64,000 bases of DNA from Rhodobacter capsulatus (GCF_003254295.1 NZ_QKZO01000006.1:80819-144818), one strand, 5' to 3'; shown: positions 34,494 through 43,394, counted from the first letter of the stretch. Notes: generated by a model from the letters alone, not told the origin. Translations and numbers: made by a program.

Positions 34494-35690
34494 ATGGCAA
34501 AACGGATTCTGCTGATCATCGGCGGCGGCATCGCGGCGGTGAAAGCGCCGGAACTGATCCGGCTCTTGCGCGGCGCGGGCTTTGCCGTGACGCCTGTTCT
34601 GACGAAAGCCGGGGCGGAATTCGCCACGCCGCTCTCGGTCTCCTCGCTGGCGGGCGAGGCCGCGCATACGGCGCTTTTCGATCTGACGCAGGAAGCCGAG
34701 ATCGGCCATATTCAGCTCAGCCGCGCGGCCGATCTGGTGGTGGTGGCGCCTGCGACCGCCGATCTGATGGCGAAGATGGCGGCGGGGCTGGCGGGCGATC
34801 TGGCCTCGACGCTGCTTCTGGCGACGGACAAGCGGGTGCTGATCGCGCCCTCGATGAATGTGCGGATGTGGCAGCATCCGGCGACGCAGCGGAACCTGAA
34901 GCAGCTACAGGCCGATGGCGTTCTGACTGTCGGCCCGAACGCGGGCGACATGGCCTGTGGTGAATACGGAATGGGCCGGATGGCGGAACCGGCCGAGATT
35001 CTGGCCGCGATTCACTCCGCTCTGGCGGATGGGCCCTTGAAGGGGCGGCATGTGCTGGTGACCTCGGGCCCGACGCATGAGCCGATCGACCCGGTGCGCT
35101 ACATCGCCAACCGCTCCTCGGGGGCGCAGGGCACGGCGCTGGCGGCGGCGCTGCGCGATCTGGGCGCCGATGTCACCTTTGTCACCGGCCCGGCTTCGGT
35201 GCCGCCGCCCGAGGGGGTGAAGGTGGTGCAGGTCGAAACCGCGCGCGAGATGCTGGCCGCGGTGCAGGCCGCCCTGCCCGCCGAGGCGGCGATCTTTGCC
35301 GCGGCCGTCGCCGATTGGCGGGTGGCGAATGCGAGCCTGCAGAAGATGAAGAAGGACGGCGCGGGTCAGGCCCCCGCGCTGAGTTTTGCCGAGAATCCGG
35401 ATATTCTGGCGAGCGTCGCGCAGATGGCGACGGGGCGGCCGAAACTGGTCGTGGGCTTTGCCGCCGAGACCGAGAATGTGACGGCTCATGCGACGGCGAA
35501 ACGCGCCCGCAAGGGCTGCGACTGGATCGTGGCGAATGACGTCAGCCCGGCCACCGGCATCATGGGTGGCAGCGAAAACGCGGTGACGATCCTCGACGAC
35601 GGCGGCGCCGAGACCTGGGACCGGATGAGCAAGGACGCGGTCGCCCGCAGGTTGGCGGCACGCATCGCCACCGCGCTCACCGCGGGCTGA
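34494..35690 (+). CDS. coaBC: Bifunctional phosphopantothenoylcysteine decarboxylase/synthase
   Basis: 398 residues. The N-terminal flavoprotein (CoaC) has KRILLIIGGGIAAVKAPELI, the active-site HIQLSRAADLVVVAPATADL, PSMNVRMWQHPA and the ACGEYGMGRM loop (Cys about 160). The C-terminal CoaB half starts near LKGRHVLVTSGPTHEPIDPVR and has the KMKKDG lysine. It makes 4'-phosphopantetheine from phosphopantothenate, cysteine and CTP. GGAGGGG precedes the ATG at 34494. It is followed by a family A repeat. Confidence 0.96.
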   Translation: MAKRILLIIGGGIAAVKAPELIRLLRGAGFAVTPVLTKAGAEFATPLSVSSLAGEAAHTALFDLTQEAEIGHIQLSRAADLVVVAPATADLMAKMAAGLAGDLASTLLLATDKRVLIAPSMNVRMWQHPATQRNLKQLQADGVLTVGPNAGDMACGEYGMGRMAEPAEILAAIHSALADGPLKGRHVLVTSGPTHEPIDPVRYIANRSSGAQGTALAAALRDLGADVTFVTGPASVPPPEGVKVVQVETAREMLAAVQAALPAEAAIFAAAVADWRVANASLQKMKKDGAGQAPALSFAENPDILASVAQMATGRPKLVVGFAAETENVTAHATAKRARKGCDWIVANDVSPATGIMGGSENAVTILDDGGAETWDRMSKDAVARRLAARIATALTAG

Positions 35691-35692
35691 CA

Positions 35693-35756
35693 GGGCGAAA
35701 GGGCGTATTTGCGCCAAGAAAAAGCAGCGGGTTTTTTCTTGGTCCAAATACGCGAA
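35693..35756. repeat. Intergenic palindromic repeat, family A copy 2
   Basis: GGGCGAAAGGGCGTATTTG (35693-35711) followed by CGCCAAGAAAAA pairs with TTTTTTCTTGG and CCAAATACGCGAAAG. Loop GCAGCGGG. It matches the element at 12646-12712 in inverse orientation, sharing about 31 consecutive conserved positions in one arm. It sits between the tandem genes coaBC and dut, 3 bp after the coaBC stop. Confidence 0.85.
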
Positions 35757-35776
35757 AGCAAACGGAAGGGGCAGGC

Positions 35777-36244
35777 ATGACGCCGATCATCAAGGTGCTG
35801 CGCGAGGACTGGGCCGACCCGGAGGTGGCGCTGCCCGCTTACGAAACCCATGGCGCCGCCGGGGCGGACATTCGCGCCAACCTGCCGCCCGAGATCCGCG
35901 CGGCCGGGCTGGTGCTGGCGCCGATGGGCCGCGCGATCGTGCCGACCGGGCTGCGCGTCGCCATCCCTGACGGGTTCGAGATGCAGATCCGGCCGCGCTC
36001 CGGGCTGGCCTTCAAGCACGGGCTGGGCATGCCGAACGCGCCCGGCACGATCGACAGCGATTATCGCGGGCCGCTGGGTGTGCTGATGATCAATTTCGGC
36101 GCCGAGGCCTATACGATCCGCCATGGCGAGCGGGTGGCGCAGGCGGTCATCGCCCCCGTCGTGCAGGCGCGCTACGAGGTCGCCGCGGATCTGGGCGAGA
36201 CCGCGCGCGGTGCGGGCGGTTTTGGGTCCACCGGCAAGGGCTGA
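35777..36244 (+). CDS. dut: dUTP pyrophosphatase
   Basis: 155 residues, the trimeric dUTPase family. The five motifs are present: THGAAGADIRA (I), IRPRSGLAFKHGL (II), NAPGTIDSDYRGPLGV (III), YTIRHGERVAQAVIAP (IV) and the Gly-rich C-terminal RGAGGFGSTGKG (V). It converts dUTP to dUMP and prevents uracil incorporation. GGAAGGGG precedes the ATG; the next gene begins 3 bp after the stop. Confidence 0.97.
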   Translation: MTPIIKVLREDWADPEVALPAYETHGAAGADIRANLPPEIRAAGLVLAPMGRAIVPTGLRVAIPDGFEMQIRPRSGLAFKHGLGMPNAPGTIDSDYRGPLGVLMINFGAEAYTIRHGERVAQAVIAPVVQARYEVAADLGETARGAGGFGSTGKG

Positions 36245-36247
36245 GCG

Positions 36248-37276
36248 ATGGCCGGGCTGATCCTTCTGGTCGTGATCGCCGCGCTGGGCTGGAAGTTGCG
36301 CGCCCCCGCCGGGCTGGTCTGGGGCACGCTCGCGATCCTTTGGGGCGCCTTCGTGCTGGTGCATGGGCTCTTTCCCGACCCCGGCCATCCGTTGCCCGCG
36401 CTGATCGGCGGCTCTCTGCCCGGCTGGATCGGCCTTGGCGTTGTGGCCGCGCTGGTGCAGGCCTATCGCTGGGCGCTGGCGCGGCTGCGCGCCCGCGCGG
36501 TTGTGCCCGAAGCGCCCATCGAGGGTCCGTTTTCCAAGGCCGAACTGGGGCGCTATTCCCGCCATCTGCTTTTGCGCGAGATCGGCGGCACCGGGCAGCG
36601 GCGGCTGAAATCGGCGCGGGTGCTGGTGGTGGGGGCGGGCGGGCTTGGATCGCCCGCGCTGCTTTACCTGAGCGCCGCGGGCGTCGGCACGCTGGGCGTA
36701 ATCGACCATGACGCGGTCTCCAATTCGAACCTGCAGCGGCAGGTGCTTTACCGCGATGATGACATCGGCAAGCCGAAGGTCTTCGCCGCCGAGGCTGCTC
36801 TGACCGCGCTGAACCCCTTCATCACCGTCAAGCCCTATCACCGCCGCCTGACCGAAGACATCGCCGCGGAGCTGATCGCGGAGTATGATCTGGTGCTGGA
36901 TGGCTGCGACGATTTCGAGACCCGGCAGCTGGTCAACCGCGCCTGTGTCACGGCGGGCAAGCCGCTGATTTCGGCCGCGATCTCGCAATGGGAGGGCCAG
37001 ATCAGCCTGTACCACCCTGCCAGCGGCGGCCCCTGTCTGGCCTGCCTGTTCCCCCATGCCCCCGCCCCCGGCCTTGCCCCCAGCTGCGCCGAGGGCGGTG
37101 TGATGGCGGCCCTGCCCGGCATTCTGGGCACGATGATGGCGGCCGAGGCGATCAAGGAGATCACCGGGGCAGGCACCCCCCTGCGCGGCAAGCTGCAGCT
37201 GATCGACGCGCTGCATGGCGAAAACCGCACCATCGCGGTTTGCCGCGATCCCGCCTGCCCGGTCTGCGGCGGCTGA
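36248..37276 (+). CDS. Membrane-anchored MoeB/ThiF/HesA-family adenylyltransferase
   Basis: 342 residues. Residues 1-80 contain about three hydrophobic helices not found in standard MoeB. Residues 95-342 are a full E1-like domain: FSKAELGRYSRHLLLREIG, the nucleotide-binding VLVVGAGGLGSPALLYL (about 125-141), DHDAVSNSNLQRQVLY, LDGCDDFETR, zinc cysteines C263/C266 and C337/C340, and Cys280 in APSCAEGGVMAALPG. There is no C-terminal rhodanese. It should adenylate the C-terminal Gly-Gly of a MoaD/ThiS-like protein, at the membrane. No moaD or thiS gene is adjacent. moeB is the nearest symbol, but I leave it blank because the partner is unknown. Confidence 0.87.
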   Translation: MAGLILLVVIAALGWKLRAPAGLVWGTLAILWGAFVLVHGLFPDPGHPLPALIGGSLPGWIGLGVVAALVQAYRWALARLRARAVVPEAPIEGPFSKAELGRYSRHLLLREIGGTGQRRLKSARVLVVGAGGLGSPALLYLSAAGVGTLGVIDHDAVSNSNLQRQVLYRDDDIGKPKVFAAEAALTALNPFITVKPYHRRLTEDIAAELIAEYDLVLDGCDDFETRQLVNRACVTAGKPLISAAISQWEGQISLYHPASGGPCLACLFPHAPAPGLAPSCAEGGVMAALPGILGTMMAAEAIKEITGAGTPLRGKLQLIDALHGENRTIAVCRDPACPVCGG

Positions 37277-37336
37277 GACTGGACAGGCCCCGCCCCCGGG
37301 AATAGCTTTGACCGACCCCTCAACCGGAGCGTTCCG

Positions 37337-38113
37337 ATGAAACTGCCCCTTGTTGCCGCCGCCCTGCTGGCCGCCGCCCCTGCCCTGGCCGAACTGCCCG
37401 ATCTGGCGGGCCGCGCCGTCACCGTGGTGACCGAGGACGCCTATCCGCCGCTGCAATTCGTCGATGCCGCGGGCGCCCATGTCGGCTGGGAATATGATGC
37501 CATGGCCGAGATGGCGAAGCGGCTGCACCTGACCGTCGCCTATGAACATTCGAGCTGGGATGCGATGATCCCGGGGGTGTCCGCCGGGCAATATGACATC
37601 GGCATGACCGGCATCACCATCCGCGACGACCGCAAGACCGCGGTGGATTTTTCCGATCCCTACATGCGGTCGGAAATGATCATGCTGGTGCGCGGCGACG
37701 AGACCCGCTTCAGCGATGGCAAGAGTTTCGCCGCCAATCCCGGTCTGCTGATGGCGGCGCAACCGGGCACGACGCCGTTTTACGTCGGCGTCTATGAGCT
37801 GCTGGACGGCAACGAGGCCAATCCGCGGATCAAGATGTTCGAGACCTTCGGCGCGGGGGTCGAGGCGCTGCGCGGCGGCGATGTCGATCTTGTGCTGACC
37901 GATTCCACCGCGGGCGAGGGCTATGCCAGGGCCTCGGACGGCGCCTTGAAGATCGTCGGCGAGAAACTGGGCGCCGAGGATTTCGGCTTCATCTTCCCGA
38001 AGGGCTCCGATCTGGTGGCGCCGGTCAATGCCGCCATCGCCGAGATGAAGGCCGATGGCACGATCGCGGCGCTGAACAGAAAATGGTTCCTTGACTACAA
38101 GATGGGGGAATGA
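37337..38113 (+). CDS. ABC transporter periplasmic substrate-binding protein, polar amino-acid type
   Basis: 258 residues with a signal peptide (about 1-18, ending PALA). It has the family 3 solute-binding fold: VVTEDAYPPLQFVDAAG, VGWEYDAMAEMAKRL, GMTGITIRDDRKTAVDFSDPY (each part of the normal signature) and the C-terminal ALNRKWFLDYKMGE. Likely ligands are polar amino acids or related compounds. Its stop overlaps the permease start in ATGA. No ATPase gene follows. Confidence 0.92.
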   Translation: MKLPLVAAALLAAAPALAELPDLAGRAVTVVTEDAYPPLQFVDAAGAHVGWEYDAMAEMAKRLHLTVAYEHSSWDAMIPGVSAGQYDIGMTGITIRDDRKTAVDFSDPYMRSEMIMLVRGDETRFSDGKSFAANPGLLMAAQPGTTPFYVGVYELLDGNEANPRIKMFETFGAGVEALRGGDVDLVLTDSTAGEGYARASDGALKIVGEKLGAEDFGFIFPKGSDLVAPVNAAIAEMKADGTIAALNRKWFLDYKMGE

Positions 38114-38898
38114 GTTCCGCCCCTGACCGCGATTTTCCCTGGTGGCTGGTGGCGCTCGGCGTCGCCGCCTTGGGGGTGGGCGGGGCGGTCGCCGCCGATC
38201 CGCTGCATGCGAAGATCTTCGCCACCCTGTCAAAGGGCATCGGCGTCACGGTTTTCGTGACGCTTGTGGCCTTTCTGGGCGCGCTGGTGCTGGGGCTGTT
38301 GCTCGCCGTCGCCTCGCTGTCGCGCCATCTGATCTGGCGGCAGCTGGCGCGGTTTTACACCGAAGTGATCCGCGGCGTGCCGATCATCGTTTTGCTGCTT
38401 TACGTCGCCTTCGCGCTGGTGCCCGCGCTGGTCGCGGGCTGGAATGCGCTGGGGCTGCCCGAGGTCTCGGTGCGGGATTTTCCGCTTTTGGCCCGGGCGG
38501 TGCTGGCGCTGATCCTGGCCTATGCCGCCTTTCTGGCCGAGGTGTTCCGCGCCGGGCTGATCTCGGTCGAGCGCGGCCAGATCGAGGCGGCCAAGGCGCT
38601 GGGTCTGGGCGGCTGGCTGCGGTTCCGGCTGATCGTCTTTCCGCAGGCCTTCCGCACCGTGCTGCCGCCCTTGGGCAATGATTTCGTGGCGATGGTGAAG
38701 GACAGCTCGCTGGTGTCAGTGCTGGGCGTCGCCGATATCACCCAGCTCGGCAAGGTCACCGCGGCGGGGAATTTCCGCTATCTCGAGACCTATAACGTCG
38801 TCGCGCTGATCTATCTGGCGATGACCGTCACCCTGTCGCTGCTTCTGCGCAAGCTTGAAGCGCATCTGCGGCAGCGCGGTGCCCCCGAGCGGGACTGA
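38110..38898 (+). CDS. ABC transporter permease, HisM/GlnP type
   Basis: 262 residues with about five membrane helices and the EAA loop of amino-acid permeases (EVFRAGLISVERGQIEAAKALG, core E-A-A-K-A-L-G near residue 160). It follows the substrate-binding gene with a 4 bp overlap. The expected ATP-binding subunit is missing: the next gene is a convergent sulfotransferase. The permease may share an ATPase encoded elsewhere. Confidence 0.93.
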   Translation: MSSAPDRDFPWWLVALGVAALGVGGAVAADPLHAKIFATLSKGIGVTVFVTLVAFLGALVLGLLLAVASLSRHLIWRQLARFYTEVIRGVPIIVLLLYVAFALVPALVAGWNALGLPEVSVRDFPLLARAVLALILAYAAFLAEVFRAGLISVERGQIEAAKALGLGGWLRFRLIVFPQAFRTVLPPLGNDFVAMVKDSSLVSVLGVADITQLGKVTAAGNFRYLETYNVVALIYLAMTVTLSLLLRKLEAHLRQRGAPERD

Positions 38899-38918
38899 GC
38901 CGAACGCGACTGGGCCGC

Positions 38919-39566
38919 TCAGAACGCATAGCCGAAGCGGGCGATATCGGCGGCGGCGATCCTTGCCACCTGTTCGGCGGTTCTGTCGTCGTAATAAAAG
39001 CGCCAATCCGCCCGCCGGTCCGAGGCATTGGCGCGGGCGAGCGGAAACAGCCGAAAGCCCAGATGCGCCTCAAGCGCGGCGCCGTCTTCCTCAAGGTGTT
39101 CCAGCCGCAAAAAGGCGGTGGCGGCCTCGGTCCCGTCCGCCAGCCGCAGGTAGCTGCCATAGGGCGTTGCCGCGATCGAGGCGGCGGTCTGCGGATGGCT
39201 CACGAAACCCGCGAAATCCAGCCCCTGCGCCAAGGTCACCGCCGGATGGGCAAAGCTTTGCACGCGCAGCCAGTGGTAATAGCTTACCATCCGATCCCAG
39301 GGGTTGCGCACCAGCGCAAAGGTGAACCACGCCCGCGCCTGCGCTTCGGTGTAAAGCCCGATCCCCTCGGCCAGCGTCGCATGTTTCCAAAGCCGCCCCG
39401 CCGTCGTCACCCCTGCAAGCCGCGCCCTGCGCCGCCGCGCCTTGGGCGTGTCGCCCACCAGAATGTCATCGGCCCTGGCGCGGGCCTCCAGCGCCAGCGC
39501 CAGCGCCGTGCCCCCGGTCTTCGGGATATGGACAAAGATGAAGCGGCGGCCCGGGGAAACGATCAT
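38919..39566 (-). CDS. Sulfotransferase family protein (Sulfotransfer_2 type)
   Basis: 215 residues. The PAPS 5'-phosphosulfate loop is FIFVHIPKTGGTALA (about 9-23) and the 3'-phosphate-binding segment is LVRNPWDRMVSYYHW (about 87-101). Both are diagnostic of cytosolic/Golgi-type carbohydrate sulfotransferases and their bacterial relatives. It transfers sulfate from PAPS to an unknown acceptor, perhaps a polysaccharide or lipid. It lies 9 bp downstream of the EamA transporter on the same strand, probably in one transcript. Confidence 0.88.
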   Translation of the reverse strand: MIVSPGRRFIFVHIPKTGGTALALALEARARADDILVGDTPKARRRRARLAGVTTAGRLWKHATLAEGIGLYTEAQARAWFTFALVRNPWDRMVSYYHWLRVQSFAHPAVTLAQGLDFAGFVSHPQTAASIAATPYGSYLRLADGTEAATAFLRLEHLEEDGAALEAHLGFRLFPLARANASDRRADWRFYYDDRTAEQVARIAAADIARFGYAF

Positions 39567-39575
39567 GCGGGCAGA

Positions 39576-40475
39576 TTAGCGCCCGCGCGCGACAATCGCG
39601 AGCCCCGCCAGCCAGATCAGCCCCATCCCCGCCCATTCGCGCAGACCGGGCACCTCGTCCCAAAGCAGAAAGCCCCAAAGCGCCGCGGCGGGCAGCACGA
39701 CATATTCGAAGACGGCGGCGCGGGTGGCATCGGTCAGCTGATAGCCCCGGACCATCAGGCTGACCGCCACAAGCGAGCCCAGCGCCTGCGCGAAGACCCA
39801 AAACAGCACCGTGCCCGAGGGCAGCGCGGGCCCGCGCAGGATGAAGGTCAGGGGCCCCTCGCCCGCCATCGGAAACAACGCGAGCAGCAAAAGCCCGCCC
39901 CCGCCCAGCAGCCCCAGCATGGCAAAGAACCCGGCGGTCAGCGTCACCGCCCCCTCGCCCGGGCACCAGCGCTGCGTGGCGATATTGCCCAGCGCATAAA
40001 GCGCGCCGCCCAGCACCGGGATCGCCGCGGCGGGGCCGATCCGCGCCGCTTCGGGGCCAAGGACGAGCAGGATGCCCGCAAAGCCCACCGCCACGGCGAG
40101 GATGCGGACCAGACCGATGCGCTCGCCATAGACGAAGCGGGTGATCAGCAAAACGAAGATCGGCGCGGTGAAAAGCCCCGCCGCCACCTGCGGCACCGGC
40201 AGAAAACCAAGGCTGCCGAAGTAGCACAGCATCGCCACCCCATGCACGACCGAGCGCGCGGCGACGGCGCGAAAGTTGCGCGGCCGCAGATCCAGCCGGA
40301 ACAGCGGCACCGAAGCCAAAAGCAGCCCCGCCACCATCAGCGAGCGCGTCAGATGGAACTGCCACAGCCCGATTTCCGAGGCGATGACGCGCACGTAATT
40401 GTCGGTGAAGCCGATGATCAGCGCATAGGCCGATATCGCCGCCGCGGCCTGCGCGGTGTGGTTCTTGTCCGTCAT
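39576..40475 (-). CDS. EamA/DMT-family transporter
   Basis: 299 residues with ten hydrophobic helices in two EamA repeats (drug/metabolite transporter superfamily). Typical segments are SLGFLPVPQVAAGLFTAPIF and VFEYVVLPAAALWGFLLWDE. The start at 40475 gives MTDKNHTAQ and has GGGAGC upstream; a longer frame upstream has no plausible start. The substrate is unknown. It is divergent from the M48-like membrane protein across a 206 bp gap. Confidence 0.88.
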   Translation of the reverse strand: MTDKNHTAQAAAAISAYALIIGFTDNYVRVIASEIGLWQFHLTRSLMVAGLLLASVPLFRLDLRPRNFRAVAARSVVHGVAMLCYFGSLGFLPVPQVAAGLFTAPIFVLLITRFVYGERIGLVRILAVAVGFAGILLVLGPEAARIGPAAAIPVLGGALYALGNIATQRWCPGEGAVTLTAGFFAMLGLLGGGGLLLLALFPMAGEGPLTFILRGPALPSGTVLFWVFAQALGSLVAVSLMVRGYQLTDATRAAVFEYVVLPAAALWGFLLWDEVPGLREWAGMGLIWLAGLAIVARGR

Positions 40476-40681
40476 TGCGGCAGCTCCCTGTCCCTGCCCT
40501 TGGTGTGACGGCCCGGCCCCGGCTTGGCGCGTCCAATCCCGACATCGCGGGCGACAATCGGTCTGAAAACGACGGTTCGGGCTGCGGCCGGGCGACGAAT
40601 CACGCAATTGACCCCGGGGCCCCTTTCGCTATTCTTTGCGCAAACGGGTCCGAAGGCCCCCCAGCCATAGTCGAAGCGAAG

Positions 40682-41707
40682 ATGACCGCGCTGCCGCAAT
40701 ATGAAATGCTGACCGCGCAGGGCCTGTGGCGGGACACGCCGCAGGCGCAGCGGCGGCTGGTGCTGCTGTCGCTTGGCGATGCGACGCTGGTGATCCGCGA
40801 CAATCTTTCCGACCGGGCGGTGGCGCATTGGTCGCTGGCCGCGTTGATCCGGCGCAATCCGGGGGCGAAACCTGCGGTTTACGGCGCCTCGGAGGAACCG
40901 GGCGAAGAGCTTGAAATCGGCGACGAGCTGATGGTCGAGGCGATCGAGAAAGTGCAGGCGGTGATCGAAGCCCGGCGCCCGCATCCGGGGCGGCTGCGGC
41001 GGATCGGCTGGAGCCTGTCGCTGGTGGCGCTGGCGCTGGGCGGCCTGTTGTGGCTGCCGGGCGCGCTGGTCGATCAGGCGGCCCGGGTCGTGCCGACCGC
41101 CAAGCGCACCGACATCGGCCGGATCGTGCTGCGCGACATGGAACGCACGACCGGCGTCGCCTGCCATTCGACCGAGGGCGATGCCGCGCTGGAGGCGCTG
41201 GCGGCGCGGTTGCAGGGCATTTCCGAAATCGCGGTGCTGCCGCGCGGGTTGACCGGGGCGCGGATCCTGCCCGGCGGGGTGGTGGCGCTGGGCACCGACA
41301 CGCTGACCGGCCCCGACACGCCCGAGGTGGCGGCGGGGGCGATCCTTTCGGCGCAGCAGGCGCAGGCGGCGGAAAACCCGCTGCATGCGGCGCTGGCCTG
41401 GGCGGGCAGCGGCGCGGCGCTGACGCTGCTGACCACCGGCGATCTGCCCGCGGACCGGCTGCGCGGCTATGGCGCGGTGGTGCTGTCGCATCCGCCCGCA
41501 ATCGCCCATGGCGAGGCGCAGACGGAAACCCTGCTCGAAGCCTTTCGCGCGACGGGCGTGTCCTCGACCCCCTATGCCTATGCGATCGACCCGACCGGCG
41601 AGGCGGCGCTGGGTCTGATCGAGGCGGATCCGTTCCGCGGCGCCCCCGCGCCCGAGCCGGTGCTGGCCGATGATCAATGGCTGGCGCTGAAGGATATCTG
41701 TTCCTGA
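40682..41707 (+). CDS. Single-span membrane protein resembling an inactive M48-type peptidase
   Basis: 341 residues. The N-terminal 100 residues form a soluble beta-rich domain (YEMLTAQGLWRDTPQAQRR...LGDATLVI), followed by one membrane helix (about 109-128) and a C-terminal domain. In the latter, ILPGGVVALGTDTL and PDTPEVAAGAILSAQQAQA are laid out like the beta-strand and zinc helix of M48 peptidases, but HExxH is absent. VSSTPYAYAIDPTG near the C-terminus also resembles M48. If the resemblance is real this is a dead protease; otherwise it is an unknown Rhodobacterales membrane protein. The ATG at 40682 has only a weak GCGAAG upstream. Confidence 0.7.
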   Translation: MTALPQYEMLTAQGLWRDTPQAQRRLVLLSLGDATLVIRDNLSDRAVAHWSLAALIRRNPGAKPAVYGASEEPGEELEIGDELMVEAIEKVQAVIEARRPHPGRLRRIGWSLSLVALALGGLLWLPGALVDQAARVVPTAKRTDIGRIVLRDMERTTGVACHSTEGDAALEALAARLQGISEIAVLPRGLTGARILPGGVVALGTDTLTGPDTPEVAAGAILSAQQAQAAENPLHAALAWAGSGAALTLLTTGDLPADRLRGYGAVVLSHPPAIAHGEAQTETLLEAFRATGVSSTPYAYAIDPTGEAALGLIEADPFRGAPAPEPVLADDQWLALKDICS

Positions 41708-41771
41708 CACGCAAAGGGGCGGCCCGGCGGACCACCCCCGAACTCTGCTCCGAACGCGGCGCAGGCCCCGC

Positions 41772-43304
41772 TCAGCGCAGGATCACTTCGGCAAAGCCCG
41801 CAGTGCGCACCGTGGCCAGCGCCTGCCGCGCATCGGCGAAGGGACCGGCCAGAACCACCGTCAGACCGCGCCGGGTCTGCGCCGAGGACACCGGCAGCCC
41901 GGCCGCGGCCAGACGCGCCTTGGCGGCGGCGGCATTTCCGGCAACCGCGAAGCTGCCCACCTGCACATAGCGGGGCGCGGCGGGGGCTGCGGCCTCGGGC
42001 GCGGATTTCGACGACACCCGCATCGGGGTGCTCGCCCCGGGCGAAAGCGCGGGGGCGGAGACGTGAACCGGCGCGGCCGGAACGATGCGCCGATGCTCGG
42101 GGGTGCGTTCGGTCACCCGCCGCGACGGCACCTGGTTCGTCCAGAGCACGCCCTGTTCGGCATCGCCCATCGCCGTGCGCGGACCGCGGAAGGGATTGAG
42201 CCGCCCGTCCTCGAAGGCGGGGGCATAGCCGGTCGGCCCGACCGAGGTTTCCACCGTGATCGGTGCCAGCGTGCTGTGCCCCGAAGGCGCGCGCAGCACC
42301 ACCGGCCCGACGGATGTCCCGCTTGACCCCGGCCGCGCGGTCATCGGCGCGACGCCGCCGCCCAGCGCATAGGGGCTGGCGGCGGCATAGGCCTGTTGCG
42401 GGGTGCCGGTGCCGGGCGGAACCGGCATGGCGGCGCCATAGCCCGCGCCGCCGATCATCGGCGCCGAGGAGGTCACGACCAGACCGGGCACGGCCGCGGC
42501 ATTGATGAAACCGACCGGGTTTTCGGCGGCGCCACCGCAGCGCACGACAGAGCGGCCATCCGACAGGATGTAGCGCTGCGCCGCGGCCATGCCCGCGGGA
42601 CAGGCGGTTGCAGCGGCCGCCACCGTCTCGGTGCCGGTGATCCGGACCGGAACCGGAAGGGTGTTGTGATAGCGCACGCTGCCCCGGCCCGGGGTCGCGG
42701 TGGCCATCGCGGTCACCGGGGCCACCGTGCCGCCGTTCAGCGCATAGGGCGAGACATAGTCCGACCGCGACGGCGCCGCGACCGCGACGGGCGGCGTGAC
42801 CGGGCTTTGCGGCGCGGCGGCCACCCGGACCGGCGCGGCGGGCAGGGGGTTCGGGGCGGCCGCGCCAAGACCGATGCGCGGCGGCGTCGCGGTGGTGGCG
42901 ATGGTCTCCATCGGCTTGCCCACGAAGGGCGTCGGCGCAAAGGGCGATTGGGCGGGCCGGGCCGCGGGCGCGGGGGGCGGAGCAGGCGCGGCGGCCACCG
43001 CCACCGGCGGCGCGGATTTGGCCGGGGCCGTCGCGGTCTCGGCCACCGGTGCGCCCTGCGGCAGGCTGGGCTGGTAGCCGCAAAGCTGCTTCTTCGACCG
43101 ATCGACCCGCGGCACCCAGGTCACCGTGCCGCCATAGCCCGCGCGCACGAAAACGCAGCCCGCGCTGTCGACATATTGCCGCCCCTTGTAGGAGGGGGGC
43201 GGCACATCGGCCGGGCCGTTGACATCCATCTCTGCCAGGGCGGCCGAACCGCCCATCGCGGCCGCGACCGCCGTCGCCGCCACCCACCAACCATACCGCC
43301 GCAT
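41772..43304 (-). CDS. SPOR-domain cell-envelope protein
   Basis: 510 residues with a signal peptide (about 1-24, ending AALA). A short Cys-containing N-terminal domain (KGRQYVDSAGCVFVRAGYGG) is followed by a long Pro/Ala/Val-rich low-complexity linker (about 80-430) and a C-terminal SPOR domain (RYVQVGSFAVAGNAAAAKARL, core only). SPOR domains bind glycan strands lacking stem peptides at the septum. The product should be periplasmic and peptidoglycan-associated, with a role in division or envelope maintenance. It lies 90 bp downstream of upp on the same strand. GGGGGA precedes the ATG. Confidence 0.88.
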   Translation of the reverse strand: MRRYGWWVAATAVAAAMGGSAALAEMDVNGPADVPPPSYKGRQYVDSAGCVFVRAGYGGTVTWVPRVDRSKKQLCGYQPSLPQGAPVAETATAPAKSAPPVAVAAAPAPPPAPAARPAQSPFAPTPFVGKPMETIATTATPPRIGLGAAAPNPLPAAPVRVAAAPQSPVTPPVAVAAPSRSDYVSPYALNGGTVAPVTAMATATPGRGSVRYHNTLPVPVRITGTETVAAAATACPAGMAAAQRYILSDGRSVVRCGGAAENPVGFINAAAVPGLVVTSSAPMIGGAGYGAAMPVPPGTGTPQQAYAAASPYALGGGVAPMTARPGSSGTSVGPVVLRAPSGHSTLAPITVETSVGPTGYAPAFEDGRLNPFRGPRTAMGDAEQGVLWTNQVPSRRVTERTPEHRRIVPAAPVHVSAPALSPGASTPMRVSSKSAPEAAAPAAPRYVQVGSFAVAGNAAAAKARLAAAGLPVSSAQTRRGLTVVLAGPFADARQALATVRTAGFAEVILR

Positions 43305-43394
43305 GTCATCCCCCGATGATCTTTCGGAAAAACTGCAGCACAATTGTTGCAGAGTAAAGGAAAATCGGCCGCAGCCCCCGACGCGATCCCGGCG

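Noticed and set aside
35486-38233. Long minus-strand open frame across coaBC, dut, MoeB-like and ABC genes
   Set aside because: It runs through four well-supported plus-strand genes and their intergenic gaps, including a repeat, which no real gene would do.
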